Shown here piece after piece: positions 1 through 10,580 of a DNA stretch of 64,000 nucleotides. The notes under the pieces were generated by a model, which saw only the letters and a program-made list of their open reading frames with translations, was not told where the DNA came from and did no database searches. Every line of letters starts with the position of its first letter. The stretch's first letter is position 1. Source of the DNA: Epiperipatus broadwayi (Eukaryota > Onychophora > Udeonychophora > Euonychophora > Peripatidae); assembly GCA_028023455.1 (NCBI GenBank), contig JAQFVV010000013.1, positions 13,960,258-14,024,257 of the forward strand, read 5' to 3'. Position numbers and translations under genes: made by a program.

Positions 1-595
1 TCACGCAAACATACTCTTACACACCTGCTTCTATTTTCCCTTGCAATTATATCCCCACATTCTCTAATTAATGAACCTCCTATCAATACAGTTTCGTAAT
101 CTACTTTCTCTACTCCATCCATAACATTTTTTACTACCTTATAATCTTCCTTATCATTCCTACTCAATAATTCCTTTATCTCCTCATATTTTATCTCTAA
201 TGATTTTAATTTTGCTTCTCCATTCTTCACTTCTTCCTCTATCTTACTTATTCTTTGGCTAATCATCTTCATTGCTACTACTTTCTCCACCCATATTTTC
301 TGACACTGCAATAAAACCATACTCTATCCTATTTTCCTTAACTATATTTTGCTCCCTTTCCCCTGTCTTTCTCTTTAGACTATCTACACTTAGAAACCAC
401 TTTCTCGACCTCTTTTATCACATTTAAACACTCGTTGCATAACCATAAACCTATTACATCCACCCTAGTCTTATTCAAACATTTCAAGTGATAAACATCA
501 TCACATAAGTACATTCTACCAGAGCACAGCTAATTTCTTTCTGCCAATTATATACACATTGTGGAATACAAATGCAATCCATATTCTTCATTTCT
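1..595 (-). pseudogene. CR1-like LINE ORF1 fragment: PHD finger, coiled coil, SGNH esterase start
   Basis: Reading right to left on the minus strand, the first block (about 595-370) is a broken PHD-finger-like segment: CIPQC, then further Cys residues, then YHLKCL, then WLCNECL. A frameshift and a stop separate its parts. From an ATG at 318-320 an open frame runs off the left edge. It begins MVLLQCQKIWVEK, passes through a charged coiled coil (ISKIEEEVKNGEAKLKSLE) and reaches TVLIGGSLIRECGDIIAREN. That resembles block I of an SGNH esterase, with GGS where GDS is expected. PHD finger plus esterase is the known layout of ORF1 in CR1-like non-LTR retrotransposons. The assignment is by motif only. 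The element is on the opposite strand to the LINE ORF2 at 2.9-4.4 kb, so they are separate insertions. Confidence 0.7.
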
Positions 596-729
596 CATAT
601 TTTTCATTCTAAAAAAAGACAGAAGCTCACCCTAGCAGAGTAAAAAGTCTGTCAATAATGATGGTTGAGTGGTTACAATAAATATAAAATAAAATATTTT
701 TCTCACATTATACCAAAGGAAAATAAAGA

Positions 730-1577
730 ATGGCTAATATAATTGGTTTGATGAAAGCTTTTGACCCAGGTTGCCCTGAGAACTGGTCGAGCTATAAGGA
801 GCATCTAATCTTTTTATGCAAGCTGATCAGATTAAGAAATCTGAAATAAAATTAGCCATGATGATAACAATAATTGGGTCTTAGACATATACTATTGTAA
901 AGTCTCAAGTTGGGTCAGAAGCTCTGGCTGACTTGAATTTTGAGAAGGGGTGGGTAATTTTCACAGAATATTTCTCCCCAAAACTGCTAACAATAATGCA
1001 AATATATTATTTCAATCTCTGTGCCCAAGCAGAGGGAAAAAAATCTAGAGAATTTGCAACGTGAATCCGTACATTGGCACTCTCGAGCAATTTCAAAGTG
1101 TTCTTAAATAAAGCACACTGTGATTGTTTCATTTGTGAGATGAATGATCATAATTTAAAACTCAAATTATTAATGACACTGGATATAAACTTTGAAATGG
1201 CTTTAACTCAATCCACACTGCAAGAATCTATAATGTGTCAAGTGAGTCCATTAAAAAAATAATTTTACCATCAAAGAAATTGATTAGAAGACTGAGTCAG
1301 TCAAGCATTCAGTTAGCTCAACAACAAGCATTGTTATATGTGTAATGAATCAATTGCACACACAATCATAATGTCCACTCCACTATACTGTGTGTTCATT
1401 TTGCAAGCAAATTGGGCATATAAAAGCTGCATGTCTAAAATTAAAAAGACAAACAGCCAATATGAGAATGGAAAAACTCATTCCAAAAAACAGCAAGAGC
1501 AACTATAAGAAATATAAACAAGTGGCCTGTATAAATCTATTAAAGATTATCAGTCTGGATTTATACATAGTATTATA
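730..1577 (+). pseudogene. Ty3/gypsy gag (frameshifted)
   Basis: An ATG at 730 opens MANIIGLMKAFDPGCPENWSS, a typical gag start in which a phenylalanine and 'W..Y' precede a helical block. After a frameshift it continues with QIKKSEIKLAMMITIIGS, then EYFSPKLL..., EGKKSREFAT.IRTLALSSNF and NHNLKLKLLMTL-like text, the usual gag helices. A CCHC zinc knuckle follows at about 1393-1434 (CSFCKQIGHIKAAC: C-x2-C-x4-H-x4-C), which would bind the genomic RNA. At least two frameshifts or stops break the frame. The protease fragment lies directly downstream in the usual gag-pol order. Confidence 0.8.
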
Positions 1578-1760
1578 ATTAATGATTTGCCAGTTAGAAT
1601 GGAACTGGATACAGTGTTTGCAGTGTCTATTGTTTTAAAAAAGACTTGGTCTCTCATTAATAAGAATAATAAATATAAGTTGCATCCTAGTGGAAAGGCT
1701 ATAACAAACTATCAGGGCAAGAAAATAAAACTCTTGGGTTAGATGAGAGTTTAAATTACT
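1578..1760 (+). pseudogene. Ty3/gypsy aspartic protease fragment
   Basis: Translating across 1575-1740 gives IIINDLPVRMELDTVFAVSIV. This aligns with the protease active-site strand (v.g..v.melDTGA..S); the catalytic DTG has become DTV at 1608-1616. The position, just after the zinc knuckle, fits a retrovirus-like pol. The rest of pol (reverse transcriptase, RNase H, integrase core) is absent: the sequence jumps to a pol C-terminus within about 200 bp. Confidence 0.7.
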
Positions 1761-1884
1761 ATACCTAACAAAACTATACACCCTATCACTAGTGGTGATA
1801 TCAGGTGATCATAGAAACTGATTCAGTTACTTAGGCTTTTCAGTGACAAAGCTCAATCACAACATTTAAAACCTTATCCAAATG

Positions 1885-2215
1885 ATAGAAAACAAGAAAA
1901 AACAATATGAAATAGCAAATATGAATTACATGTTATGCAGGATATATAGTGGATCCACTTAAGGAATCTCAGAAAGCACTCCACACCATAGTAGTCAAAA
2001 AAGAAGATGGATGTCAACATCATCACCATCAGAATCAACTTAGACTGGATTATACAGATGCAGCCACAATAAATGAATGCTTGCAGGCAAAAAGGACCAA
2101 CAAACTGAAGATGGCAGCAAACCAGAAGAAGCACAAAATGGGTTAGTCATACTCCAGCACACCTGCATGACTATGTTCTCTAGGGCTAAATTTTAGACAG
2201 GGGAGGCATATTATA
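1885..2215 (+). pseudogene. Ty3/gypsy pol C-terminal tail and polypurine tract region
   Basis: An acidic and basic low-complexity stretch (from MDPLKESQKALHT at 1949) leads to AHLHDYV and FRQGRHI at about 2150-2205. This resembles the 3' end of gypsy pol, where 'LRDYV' is followed by a purine run. The run gacaggggagg at 2195-2205 could be the polypurine tract. The 3' LTR would then start near 2206, but no second LTR copy is visible to confirm it. The element is an internally deleted derivative. Confidence 0.45.
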
Positions 2216-2880
2216 GTTTTCCTTTTCTTCAAAAGTGGACTATTCCAGATTCCTCTTTTATCTGATCAGATTAAGCATTCATTTGCTGTTGGCCAATAGA
2301 CTGATGGACAGCTAAACATATAGCCAATAATTAGTACAGGCAAATAAGCAATGATGCTCACTGAATCAAAATGTTTTCAGTAAGGTCAGGGATCTGGCTA
2401 CAAATGGTAAGTCTTTTAGGAAAAAAGAGAGAGAACATCTGTCTGACCTACAAAATGGTATGCAGTAAGCATTCCTGTGATATCAATATGTTATTTGTCC
2501 ATGTGGCTAGGCAAGTTCATGGAGGGACTGAACACTGCTAAGATTACTTAGTTGACTTGAGGCAAGCTGTCTTGTACAGCCAGAAAAGTCATTCTTCCTA
2601 CCCATGAGGCAAGCTGTAAGAGTTCATATTATAACTATATTATGTATTGTGTATATTTGTGAATATAATAAATATATTAATTGTAATACTAATGTTAGTA
2701 TTATTTCGTGTAGATTGATTCCGTATTCCAGACCAAACACAACAAATATTTTGACATAGTAGAGATCTGGTCTCTTTTACATTTTGTTCTAAAACTCTAG
2801 TGGATGATGTGAAATACCATTTATAATTATAACAATACTGCCATATAATCTTATATAAATAAAAATATTTGAATCTCACA
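2206..2880. other. Possible 3' LTR or unclassified sequence
   Basis: This is mixed-composition DNA between the gypsy tail and the LINE. It contains two close copies of 'gaggcaagctgt' (about 2560 and 2608). It might be the 3' LTR of the gypsy element, but there is no 5' LTR in the window to compare with. The minus-strand open frame across 2640-3029 looks like a shadow of AT-rich DNA. Confidence 0.25.
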
Positions 2881-2885
2881 TACTT

Positions 2886-4409
2886 ATATAGAAATATAAA
2901 TAGGTATAATTTTAGTAAGCATTTTAGGATAACTTTAGCAAATTTGGGAATGGATGAAGCTTTAATAGAAATTATTAAGAAATTATATGAAAATATATTA
3001 TGTATATCAATTAGAGAATATAGAATCAATTAAAGTTAAAAATGGTGTGGGACTATGTCACCTATTTTGTTTGTGTTGTATTTGAGTGAAATGGAAAGAG
3101 CAATAGAAAGATTAGGAAGAGGGATAGCGATACTGTTAATAGGTAGTAAGGGAGTATATATTTTATCAGGTCTTTTTTTTTTTTTGCAGGTGATATATTT
3201 TTGTGTGCAGAAAAAAAAGAAGATATGGAAGTTATGTTGAGGACATGTGCAAGGATGGGTAAAGAGATGGGGATTAAATTTAGTAAAGAAAAATCAAATA
3301 TAATGATGGTTAATACTGGGGAAAGAGAAGATGTAGAATTTTTATTGGGAGATATTAAGTTAAGTGTGGTGAATAGATATAGTTATTTGGGAATTATTTT
3401 AAGTAATCAGAAAAATTATTTGGATGAATGGGAGAAAAAATTGATAAATGAAGCAAAGAAAAGAAAGGGATTGATAAAGAAATTAACAGTATTTTCATAT
3501 AATAAATATGATGTAGCTAGAATTATATGGAAAGGAGTTGCAGTAGCAGGGTTAACATATGGTAATGATGCATTATATGTTAGTAAAAAGATATTAGATT
3601 ACTTAGAAAAAGCTCAAAGGGAAGTAGGAATACATGTGTTGGATGCAGAAGTATGGACAGCAAGGGAAGCAATTCAAGGAGAAATTGGATGGTCAAGTTT
3701 TCATATGAGAGATGCAAAAAGTAAAATGAAAATGTTTGGTAGATTGCAGTTTATGGATAATAAAATAATAGCTAAAATAGTATTTAATTGGGTTATGAGT
3801 AAAGGGCAGGTAACAAGATGGGTGAGAAAGGTAATGCAGTATGCAAAAGATTTGGATAAAGAATTTATATCAATATATTTGTACAAAAGATGGGATGATT
3901 GTGTTAAGAGGATTATTGTGTGTTATAGTAGTAAGGAATGGGATAAAAGAATAAATTTATTAATAAAGATTAGGGAGTTAGAGAGATGGAGAAATAGTAT
4001 GGAGAGTAGAAAGAGTTTAAATATATATAGAAATAAACAGAATATTAGGTGTGAGTTAATATATGATAATAGTAAGGAAAGTAGTTTATTGTTTAAGGCT
4101 CGAATGGGATCTTTAGCTACAAAAGAATATACATGTAAATGGAAAAATATGGGTGATTTATTTTGTAAATTATGTAAGGAAGGAATAGAAAATATTAGGC
4201 ATTTGTTAATTGAATGTAAATGTTTGAAAACAGAAAGGGTACATATAATAAAGTTGTGGAAAAATAAATATGAAAAGAGTGATTATACAGAAATTGAATT
4301 ATTGGTTTTTATGCTGGGTTTGGGAAAAGATAAGGGGGATTTAGATATAAAGGTTATAGAGTTGACAAAGATTATGTTGTGGAAATGGGATAGAGCAGAT
4401 TATGGGTAA
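2886..4409 (+). pseudogene. CR1/L2-like LINE ORF2, 3' half of reverse transcriptase and C-terminal domain
   Basis: The reverse transcriptase palm begins near 2886 (NINRYNFSKHFRITLANLGM, then ALIEIIKKLYENIL). A stop and a frameshift follow, then the 'GCPMSPILF'-like block at 3055 (MSPILFVLYLSEMERAI). A homopolymer T run at 3172-3185 shifts the frame again. The catalytic FADD box appears as FAGD (3183-3194), which would be inactive, followed by IFLCAEKKEDME. From 3201 a 402-residue open frame carries the RT thumb (YSYLGIILSNQ) and a C-terminal zinc-like motif, CKLCK...RHLLIEC, at 4164-4215. It is truncated at the 5' end, with no endonuclease domain seen. The long open C-terminal half suggests fairly recent decay. 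Confidence 0.9.
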
Positions 4410-4521
4410 ATTTAGAGTGGGGAATGTAAAATAAAGTGGCTAACAGGTTTATCTGGGCATAATTGCTGAGATATTCTTGACTTTGTTTAAGGAGAAGCCA
4501 TAATACATCACATCACATCAA
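4410..4521 (+). mobile_element. LINE 3' UTR and CATCA-repeat tail
   Basis: The sequence directly after the ORF2 stop contains 'agtggctaacaggttt' and 'tttaaggagaagcca', and ends in a short CATCA repeat. The same block recurs at 8563-8674 and 45090-45179 without any ORF2, so it is the 3' end that defines this LINE family. Confidence 0.85.
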
Positions 4522-5050
4522 GCATGTGACAAATGACTAGACATTTAATCTACAGTACCTATAAACTGTTCCAAATATTTAGTGCAAACCAAATAAAAAA
4601 TTTCAACTTTCATCAAGAATTCAACAAAAACAATAATGACAATTTGTATTACTACAATTAGCAAATATTAAAATCAAAACAATTTTAAAAATTTCATCAA
4701 AAATATCATAAAATTTGTTCCAAATAAAATACTAAACTAATGTAAAAACAAGACAGAATAAATTTCTAACTTTATATAAAAACATTAAAATTCATTTTAC
4801 AATTACATCAACATGATTTTAGAAAAATAAACATTAAAATAACCAAAAAATGAAACATTAAATACATGATTAATAAGCTAAGAATGAATAAAAAGCATGT
4901 GCTTAAACAAAGGTATGATGGCAAAATGCATGCCTAAACTAATATAAAGAATGGGTAGAAATATGGCTGAAGACAAAAAAATCATTTACAGTATAGCAAA
5001 TAATAGAATTTTACAATCAACAAATCAAAAATTTAAACAAATTTTATCGA
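4522..5050. other. AT-rich spacer
   Basis: I see no coding potential, repeat partner or splice-bounded exon here; composition is plain AT-rich. Confidence 0.5.
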
Positions 5051-6200
5051 ATATATATTGTAACCTAATTAAAGGAGTTCAAATAACTATTACCAAGTAA
5101 AGGAGTTCATTGTAACCAAATTAAATGTAGTTCAAATAGCTATTACCATACCTGAGTAGTCTACAATATATAAGATCATAATATTTAAAATAATGTTGGA
5201 TTTCTCAATATCCAAATATCAATAATTATAAGCAAATTATTAATAACAAGTATTATAACTCGGGTATATGAAATCACATGAGGTGAGTACACTAGTAATT
5301 CAATAAAATATAACCCAGGTATACAGACAGTAATCTTATCCACTTTCATTTCTTGGTTTGATGTTGAGTGCATGTTTAAACAAATACTAAGTGAATATGG
5401 TCTAGCAGGGTGCCACTAGATTATCTGAATCTAGACATGGTTATATCTAATAACCTTTCACATGTACCGGGTTTGAATCCCCTTTTGGTACTTTATTTCT
5501 AATAAAAATGGGAGATTTTTCTTTTTGAGCCATATCACTAGACACACTAATATTTAGGTAAAAGTAAAACATCTTTAAACCAAAGTGGAGTATATTAGAC
5601 ATAAGTCATTTCTTAGATCTTAGCATAACAAATGTGTTTCAATATTTTTATAAGTTTACTAGCTCAGATTATATATAACTAATTTAGGATGGCAATTCAC
5701 TCATCCTTGCATGAAATAGATGACGGGATGTGGTTATAATAATACTAAGAAATCACTAAATATTATAAAATCAATATTTATTTATGGCCTTTAAACAGTT
5801 AAACAGCTCATTAATTAAAATGTTGATGATGATGATAATAATGATAATGACAAGGGTTTCAACTACAGTTCTAGGACTAAGCCTAAACATAAAACTAAGA
5901 AATGAAAGTGGATAAGATTACTGTCTGTATACCTGAGTTATATTTTATTGAATTACTAGTGTACTCACCTCATGTGATTTCATATACCTGAGTTATAATA
6001 CTTGTTATTAATAATTTGCTTATAATTATTGATATTTGCATATTGAGAAATCCAACATTATTTTAAATATTATGATCTTATATATTGTAGACTACTCAGG
6101 TATGGTAATAGCTATTTGAACTACATTTAATTTGGTTACAATGAACTCCTTTACTTGGTAATAGTTATTTGAACTCCTTTAATTAGGTTACAATATATAT
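5051..6200. mobile_element. Foldback/MITE-like element with 304-bp inverted arms
   Basis: 5051-5354 and 5897-6200 are inverted copies of each other, each exactly 304 bp. By eye I count only about three mismatches, so they are about 99% identical. The 542-bp loop has no long open frame. The outer ends read atatatattgtaacctaatt and its complement. Near-identical arms mean recent formation or ongoing gene conversion. No transposase is encoded, and I could not define a target-site duplication in the flanking TA-rich DNA. A non-autonomous DNA transposon or foldback element is the best guess. Confidence 0.8.
5393..5492 (+). other. tRNA-like segment with Pol III box A and box B
   Basis: Inside the foldback loop, 'tggtctagcaggg' (about 5398) resembles box A (TRGYNNANNNG) and 'gggtttgaatccc' (about 5469-5481) resembles box B and the T-arm. 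The spacing of about 60 bases is longer than in most tRNAs, and I could not fold a clean acceptor stem. It may be a tRNA-derived SINE head or a pseudo-tRNA. The part around 5404-5440 also belongs to a short motif found elsewhere (see findings). Confidence 0.35.
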
Positions 6201-7830
6201 ATAATTGCTTATGCAGAAAAATAAATAAATATTAATTTTATATTGTTGATTTTACCTGAAAAAATTGAATGTCTGCCTCACACACATTCTCATACAATAA
6301 AAGGCAGAAGAAAATTGCTATTGTTTCAAGATGAAGTTTTTTAAAAACTAACTGAAGTTGAAATACTGGTTATTTTGAAAAGAATATTAATAAAATCTCT
6401 CCAATTCACTCTTGTTATATTAGTTTTAACAAACTCATATTGATAATTATAAAAAAGTCCAGCTCATAAATATCAAAAGCAGTTATTGGAACAAAACAAA
6501 GCCAGTAGTGTTCTTTATAGTCAATTTTATTTATAAAAGAACTACAAATTACTGACAAATTTGTAAAATCACTGGATCATGCCAGAAAAGAAAAATGGAA
6601 AGAGATTTTGTAAAAAAAAAAACTTTACAAGATCTAATTATACTATTTGGTCATTTTTATATCTTGACGAATGTAAAAATACCTCTAAAAGATCTACTAT
6701 TGTCATTCCTAATGAAATTAACCACCTTATATATCATACTTGTAAATCCAATATTTATATAATGAAAGAAATTATCTTCTTAATAAAAGGAATTTAGCAT
6801 CAAGTCAATACATAGATGTGGACAAATACAAATAATGGATTACATAGATGATTTATCAAATTTATATCTATAGTAAAATTAGTGAATCTATTTCCAATGT
6901 GAAATCTCTATAAGTTTATTTATGATATTTTTAATAGGTAAACTATCTAAAAATACCTATATACTAAATAAACAAATAAATTTTGTTAATAATAATGGGA
7001 AATATCTGTATTTTATTTTAGGAATGTTTCATGAACCTCAGTCCCCTTTAGGCATGTGATTTGAAATATCATCCTTAAGCATTCACTATAAAATTAATAT
7101 GAAGATGTTTAAAGTAAAAAAAATTGGAGAAGTAACATGATTTGATTTTTATGAGCTATAATTTTTTGGTTTGCAAGATATAAACCAGAAAAAAATTTGA
7201 AAGGGAAAAACATTTTGTATTGTATGTTAATTTAAAATTTTATTTAATTAATTGAATATTTATTGGATTGATATAGATACCAATGTTATTATAAATATCA
7301 TATCAAAACTCAATTTAAGTTCACAAAAAGTACTTTTATATAAATGATACCAACTATTAATTCTTTTTTTCTTCTCATAAATATTAAATAATTATTTTTT
7401 TAAAGCTAACTGAAACAAAGTACAATTAAATATATTATGCAGGGACTTCTAGAGAAGGAAAATAATTTTATTAGCATTTCATTACTATTTTATTTTTATA
7501 ATGTAAAATTATTTTGAAAATATTTTTCCTTTCATAAATATTAAATATTTACATTTTTGAAAGTTAAGTATTAAAACTTAGCTATTTGTAAAACAACCAC
7601 AATTAAAAATATTGCACAAAGGTTAGTTAAATCACAGAAATATAAAATGGATTAGTTGTTTAAAAAAATACTAAATAAAATGTAATTTCTAATTATGACT
7701 TTAAAAAGTTCCACGGATTTTAAAACAATATACACTATTTTATTATTTCTGAAAAAAAAAAAACATTAATAATTATGAAAATTGCTTTTGTAAATTCTAT
7801 TACTTATATAGTTTGCACATAATTTGTTTC
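6201..7830. other. AT-rich region, intron of the first cyclase gene
   Basis: This lies upstream of the acceptor at 7831. The 72-codon open frame at 6579-6797 has no recognised domain, and low-complexity Lys/Asn/Ile content makes it doubtful. I searched for an earlier cyclase exon ending in a GT donor and saw none. Confidence 0.4.
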
Positions 7831-7832
7831 AG

Positions 7833-7919
7833 TGAAACATGTTCATCTCCAAGTATGTTAAAATTAAAAACAATGGTAGCAGCAAGAAAATTTCCTTACG
7901 AATGCATTGAAGATCCTCG
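7833..7919 (+). CDS. ADP-ribosyl cyclase (CD38/BST1-like), penultimate coding exon
   Basis: The exon is bounded by the acceptor 'aatttgtttcag' (AG at 7831-7832) and the donor CG/GTAAGTA (GT at 7920). It is 87 nt long, entering with one base and leaving with two. The middle frame reads ETCSSPSMLKLKTMVAARKF followed by PYECIEDPR. This matches the C-terminal region of Aplysia ADP-ribosyl cyclase and CD38: a Cys, a short helix, then 'F.C..NPR'. Both cysteines of this segment are kept. ADP-ribosyl cyclases make cyclic ADP-ribose and related calcium messengers from NAD, usually as secreted or surface enzymes. Catalytic exons are not in view, so activity cannot be judged. Family assignment rests on remembered motif order, not a search. 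Confidence 0.75.
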
Positions 7920-8502
7920 GTAAGTATTGAAGTTTATTCTATTTTTTTAAAAAAGTGAAAATTAGAAAAAAAAAATATTATAAAATAATACAACTTTCAT
8001 TAAAAGTTCTTCACATATTTTTTAAAGTTATATTGTACAACTTATTACAATAAAAAAAAATCAATTCAGTTATTCATCACATATTTATAAAAAGCATTAG
8101 AAGTGACAGGGTTGAGGATAATTCAGGAAACTAAAGAGCTTCACTGTCTGCATTATATTGTAAAAGATTACATATCTTCATTTTAAAGAAATTTAATCTA
8201 TATAACAAAGAATTTTAATTTGAAAACATCTGTCTGAATGAAATATTATCCCAGGGATTACTAATCTTTACCCACATCTTTTATAACCTCAAGCATGTTT
8301 TTATTTATTTACTATATCTTTTTATAGTTTTATTATTGTAATAACGTGAAAGCTAAACACTTTCAAACAGATACGCTTTAAACATGCTTACATGAAAGCC
8401 AATCAGATGGAATAATTCAATCATATTATAAAATATTTTGACTGTTCAGTCTCATCCCAGATCTTATACTTGAATTGGCACATCTTTTGTATATATTGAA
8501 CC

Positions 8503-10580
8503 AGTCACTTCAATCTTCTTTTGATCACCAAGGGTATCACTAGGTTACTAACTATAGGAAAACATAGGGTGGGGAATGTAAAGGGAAGGTAAAATGGCTA
8601 ACAGATTTCTCTGGATTTAGTTCCTGAGACATTCCTGACTCCATATAAGGAGAAGTCACACAGTCATCACAACACATACAAAATTTAATTTAGAATGATC
8701 CAAAAGTTAATGATGATGATAAATTCTATCAGCTAGACCCAGGGAGAGAAAGACATCTTTAACATTATTCAGATGAGTGAGGGACAGAACACAGACACAA
8801 ACATTAGCCAAAAATAATTATAAATAATTTTAAAATTTATTAACTTCAAAATATTTTTCAAACAAAAGGTTTTAGTTTGACCTAAATTCCTCCACCGGAT
8901 TAATCAGAGAGTGTTACGAGAGTATTGGCATCAAGCACTTTGGAAGATAAGTATATTCACCTAAACATTAAAGAGAATTATGATTTCTTCCTGTCAGCAA
9001 TTTATCTAAACAAATTTCAGTTTCTTTAGTTAGAGATTTAAAAACAAAAATAACAATCTTGTATGGAATACAACAAACAATGCAGACAAGCTTTCTTTAA
9101 CCTGGAAAAGAAACACTAGAACATAAGACTGTCAAATGCTTGCAAACACTCATGAAAAACCCACATTTAAGGCTTTCAAGATTGATTCCAATAAATGAAA
9201 AGAAAAATATTATGGTATTACATAATGTGAAACACATGAAAAACAAAATCTCTAATGACTAAGAAAAACAGAACAATATACTCGATAAATCGCTAGCCAA
9301 AAGATTTACAGTTTGCAGGAAACACAAACAAAGATTAATTAAATTAATTAAGAGGTGAGTTAAAAACAAAATTACTAATATCTGCCCAAGTATTTATCAA
9401 GGGTTAGTAATATAAAAGAGAAAACACTAAGTATATAAAATATAAACTCGCAATACACTTTTAGATAAATAAATTTAAAATTTGAAATCTTAAAACTAAG
9501 ACTCCAATACATATAATAAATAAAATACATAATAAAACAATTAATGATATTTAAATGAATCTTCAAAACTTATTAAAGAGACATGTTTTTTTAGATTAAG
9601 CTGAGACTCTAACATAGAGATTTAAACAAGAAATTTAGGCTCTGGTTTTGATATGAAAAGGTGAGTTTACCTTGAGGCATAATATTCTGTCTGGCAGATA
9701 CACAACGTTTGGGTCTATTTATGATTCTTTACAAAGCTTTTGACTCATTTATCTGTTCAGGAGTCTCAAGGCAATCTTTGGAATTAGCACTGGATCAGGT
9801 TTTTAGGTCATGTACTTGAAGGCACAATTATGGAGTTCTGGGATTTGTCTTTGGGTTGATAGCTCTGCATATTATTAATAAGGTTCTTTACTATGAGTAT
9901 TTTCTGCATCCTGGATGGACATTCACTATTTCCAATATTTTAACATATTTATGTCTTCTACTAGAAAATAGCTAAGCAAGTCTTCTGAACACAGCAAGCA
10001 ACAAATATTATCAGTGGTCAGCAAAAATCCCAATTCAGCATTCTGCATTGAGCAATTACCAAATATAAATGTTAGAACAACAATCTGAATAAGAATCACA
10101 ATAAGAATCCAAATAAGAATAAGAAGCAGAATAAGAATAATAATAATACAGTCAAAAACCCAGAGCTATTTATATGAATTATCTCCTGCCCAATTTCTAC
10201 TTAAAAAGTTTTGACCAGGGTTAATCTCTATCTCCTGCTTAATCTTAATTTTTAAAAAAAAACACAACCTGATCAGGGCTCTTACCTATTTCAAAATTAA
10301 TTAGAAAGAAAACAAAGTCTCAGCTTTTAAAAATAGATTAAACTTTACTTGCTTTTAATTACAGTAATGAAAAAAAAATCAAGAGTCAAAAGAAACTTAT
10401 TTTAAACTAAAATCTACTGAAAAAGCAAAATCACAGAATTTAAAAATATAATTGAGTATGTGCATTATTGAATGTACTCTTAAAACACAAAAACAAATTA
10501 TAAAAAAAATACAAAGCAATATTTTCTGTTCTTTTTTTTTTAAAAATATTGGACTTTTGAAGCAGAGTAATCTCTCATTC
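8503..10580 (-). repeat. Long direct repeat copy A (LTR-like)
   Basis: This copy matches 12148-14068 in the same orientation along its whole length, e.g. 'cagctagacccagggagaga', 'ctgcccaagtatttatcaag' and 'attgagtatgtgcattattg' in both. Identity looks like about 85%, with many small indels. On the minus strand the repeat starts TGAA and ends in CA (GTTCA here, GTACA in copy B), the TG...CA form of LTRs. Copy A carries an extra LINE fragment that copy B lacks. No protein is encoded inside. Confidence 0.75.
8563..8674 (+). mobile_element. 5'-truncated LINE insertion (3' end only) inside repeat copy A
   Basis: 'gggtggggaatgtaaa', 'atggctaacaga' and 'aaggagaagtcac' plus a degenerate CATCA/ACACA tail match the LINE 3' end at 4410-4521. 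The sister repeat copy runs uninterrupted from 'ttacctag' to 'aaaatttaattta', so this is an insertion. No clear target duplication beyond a few A residues is visible. Confidence 0.75.

Noticed and set aside
6579-6797. Protein-coding exon or Penelope-like fragment
   Set aside because: 72 codons with low-complexity composition; no motif could be aligned with confidence.
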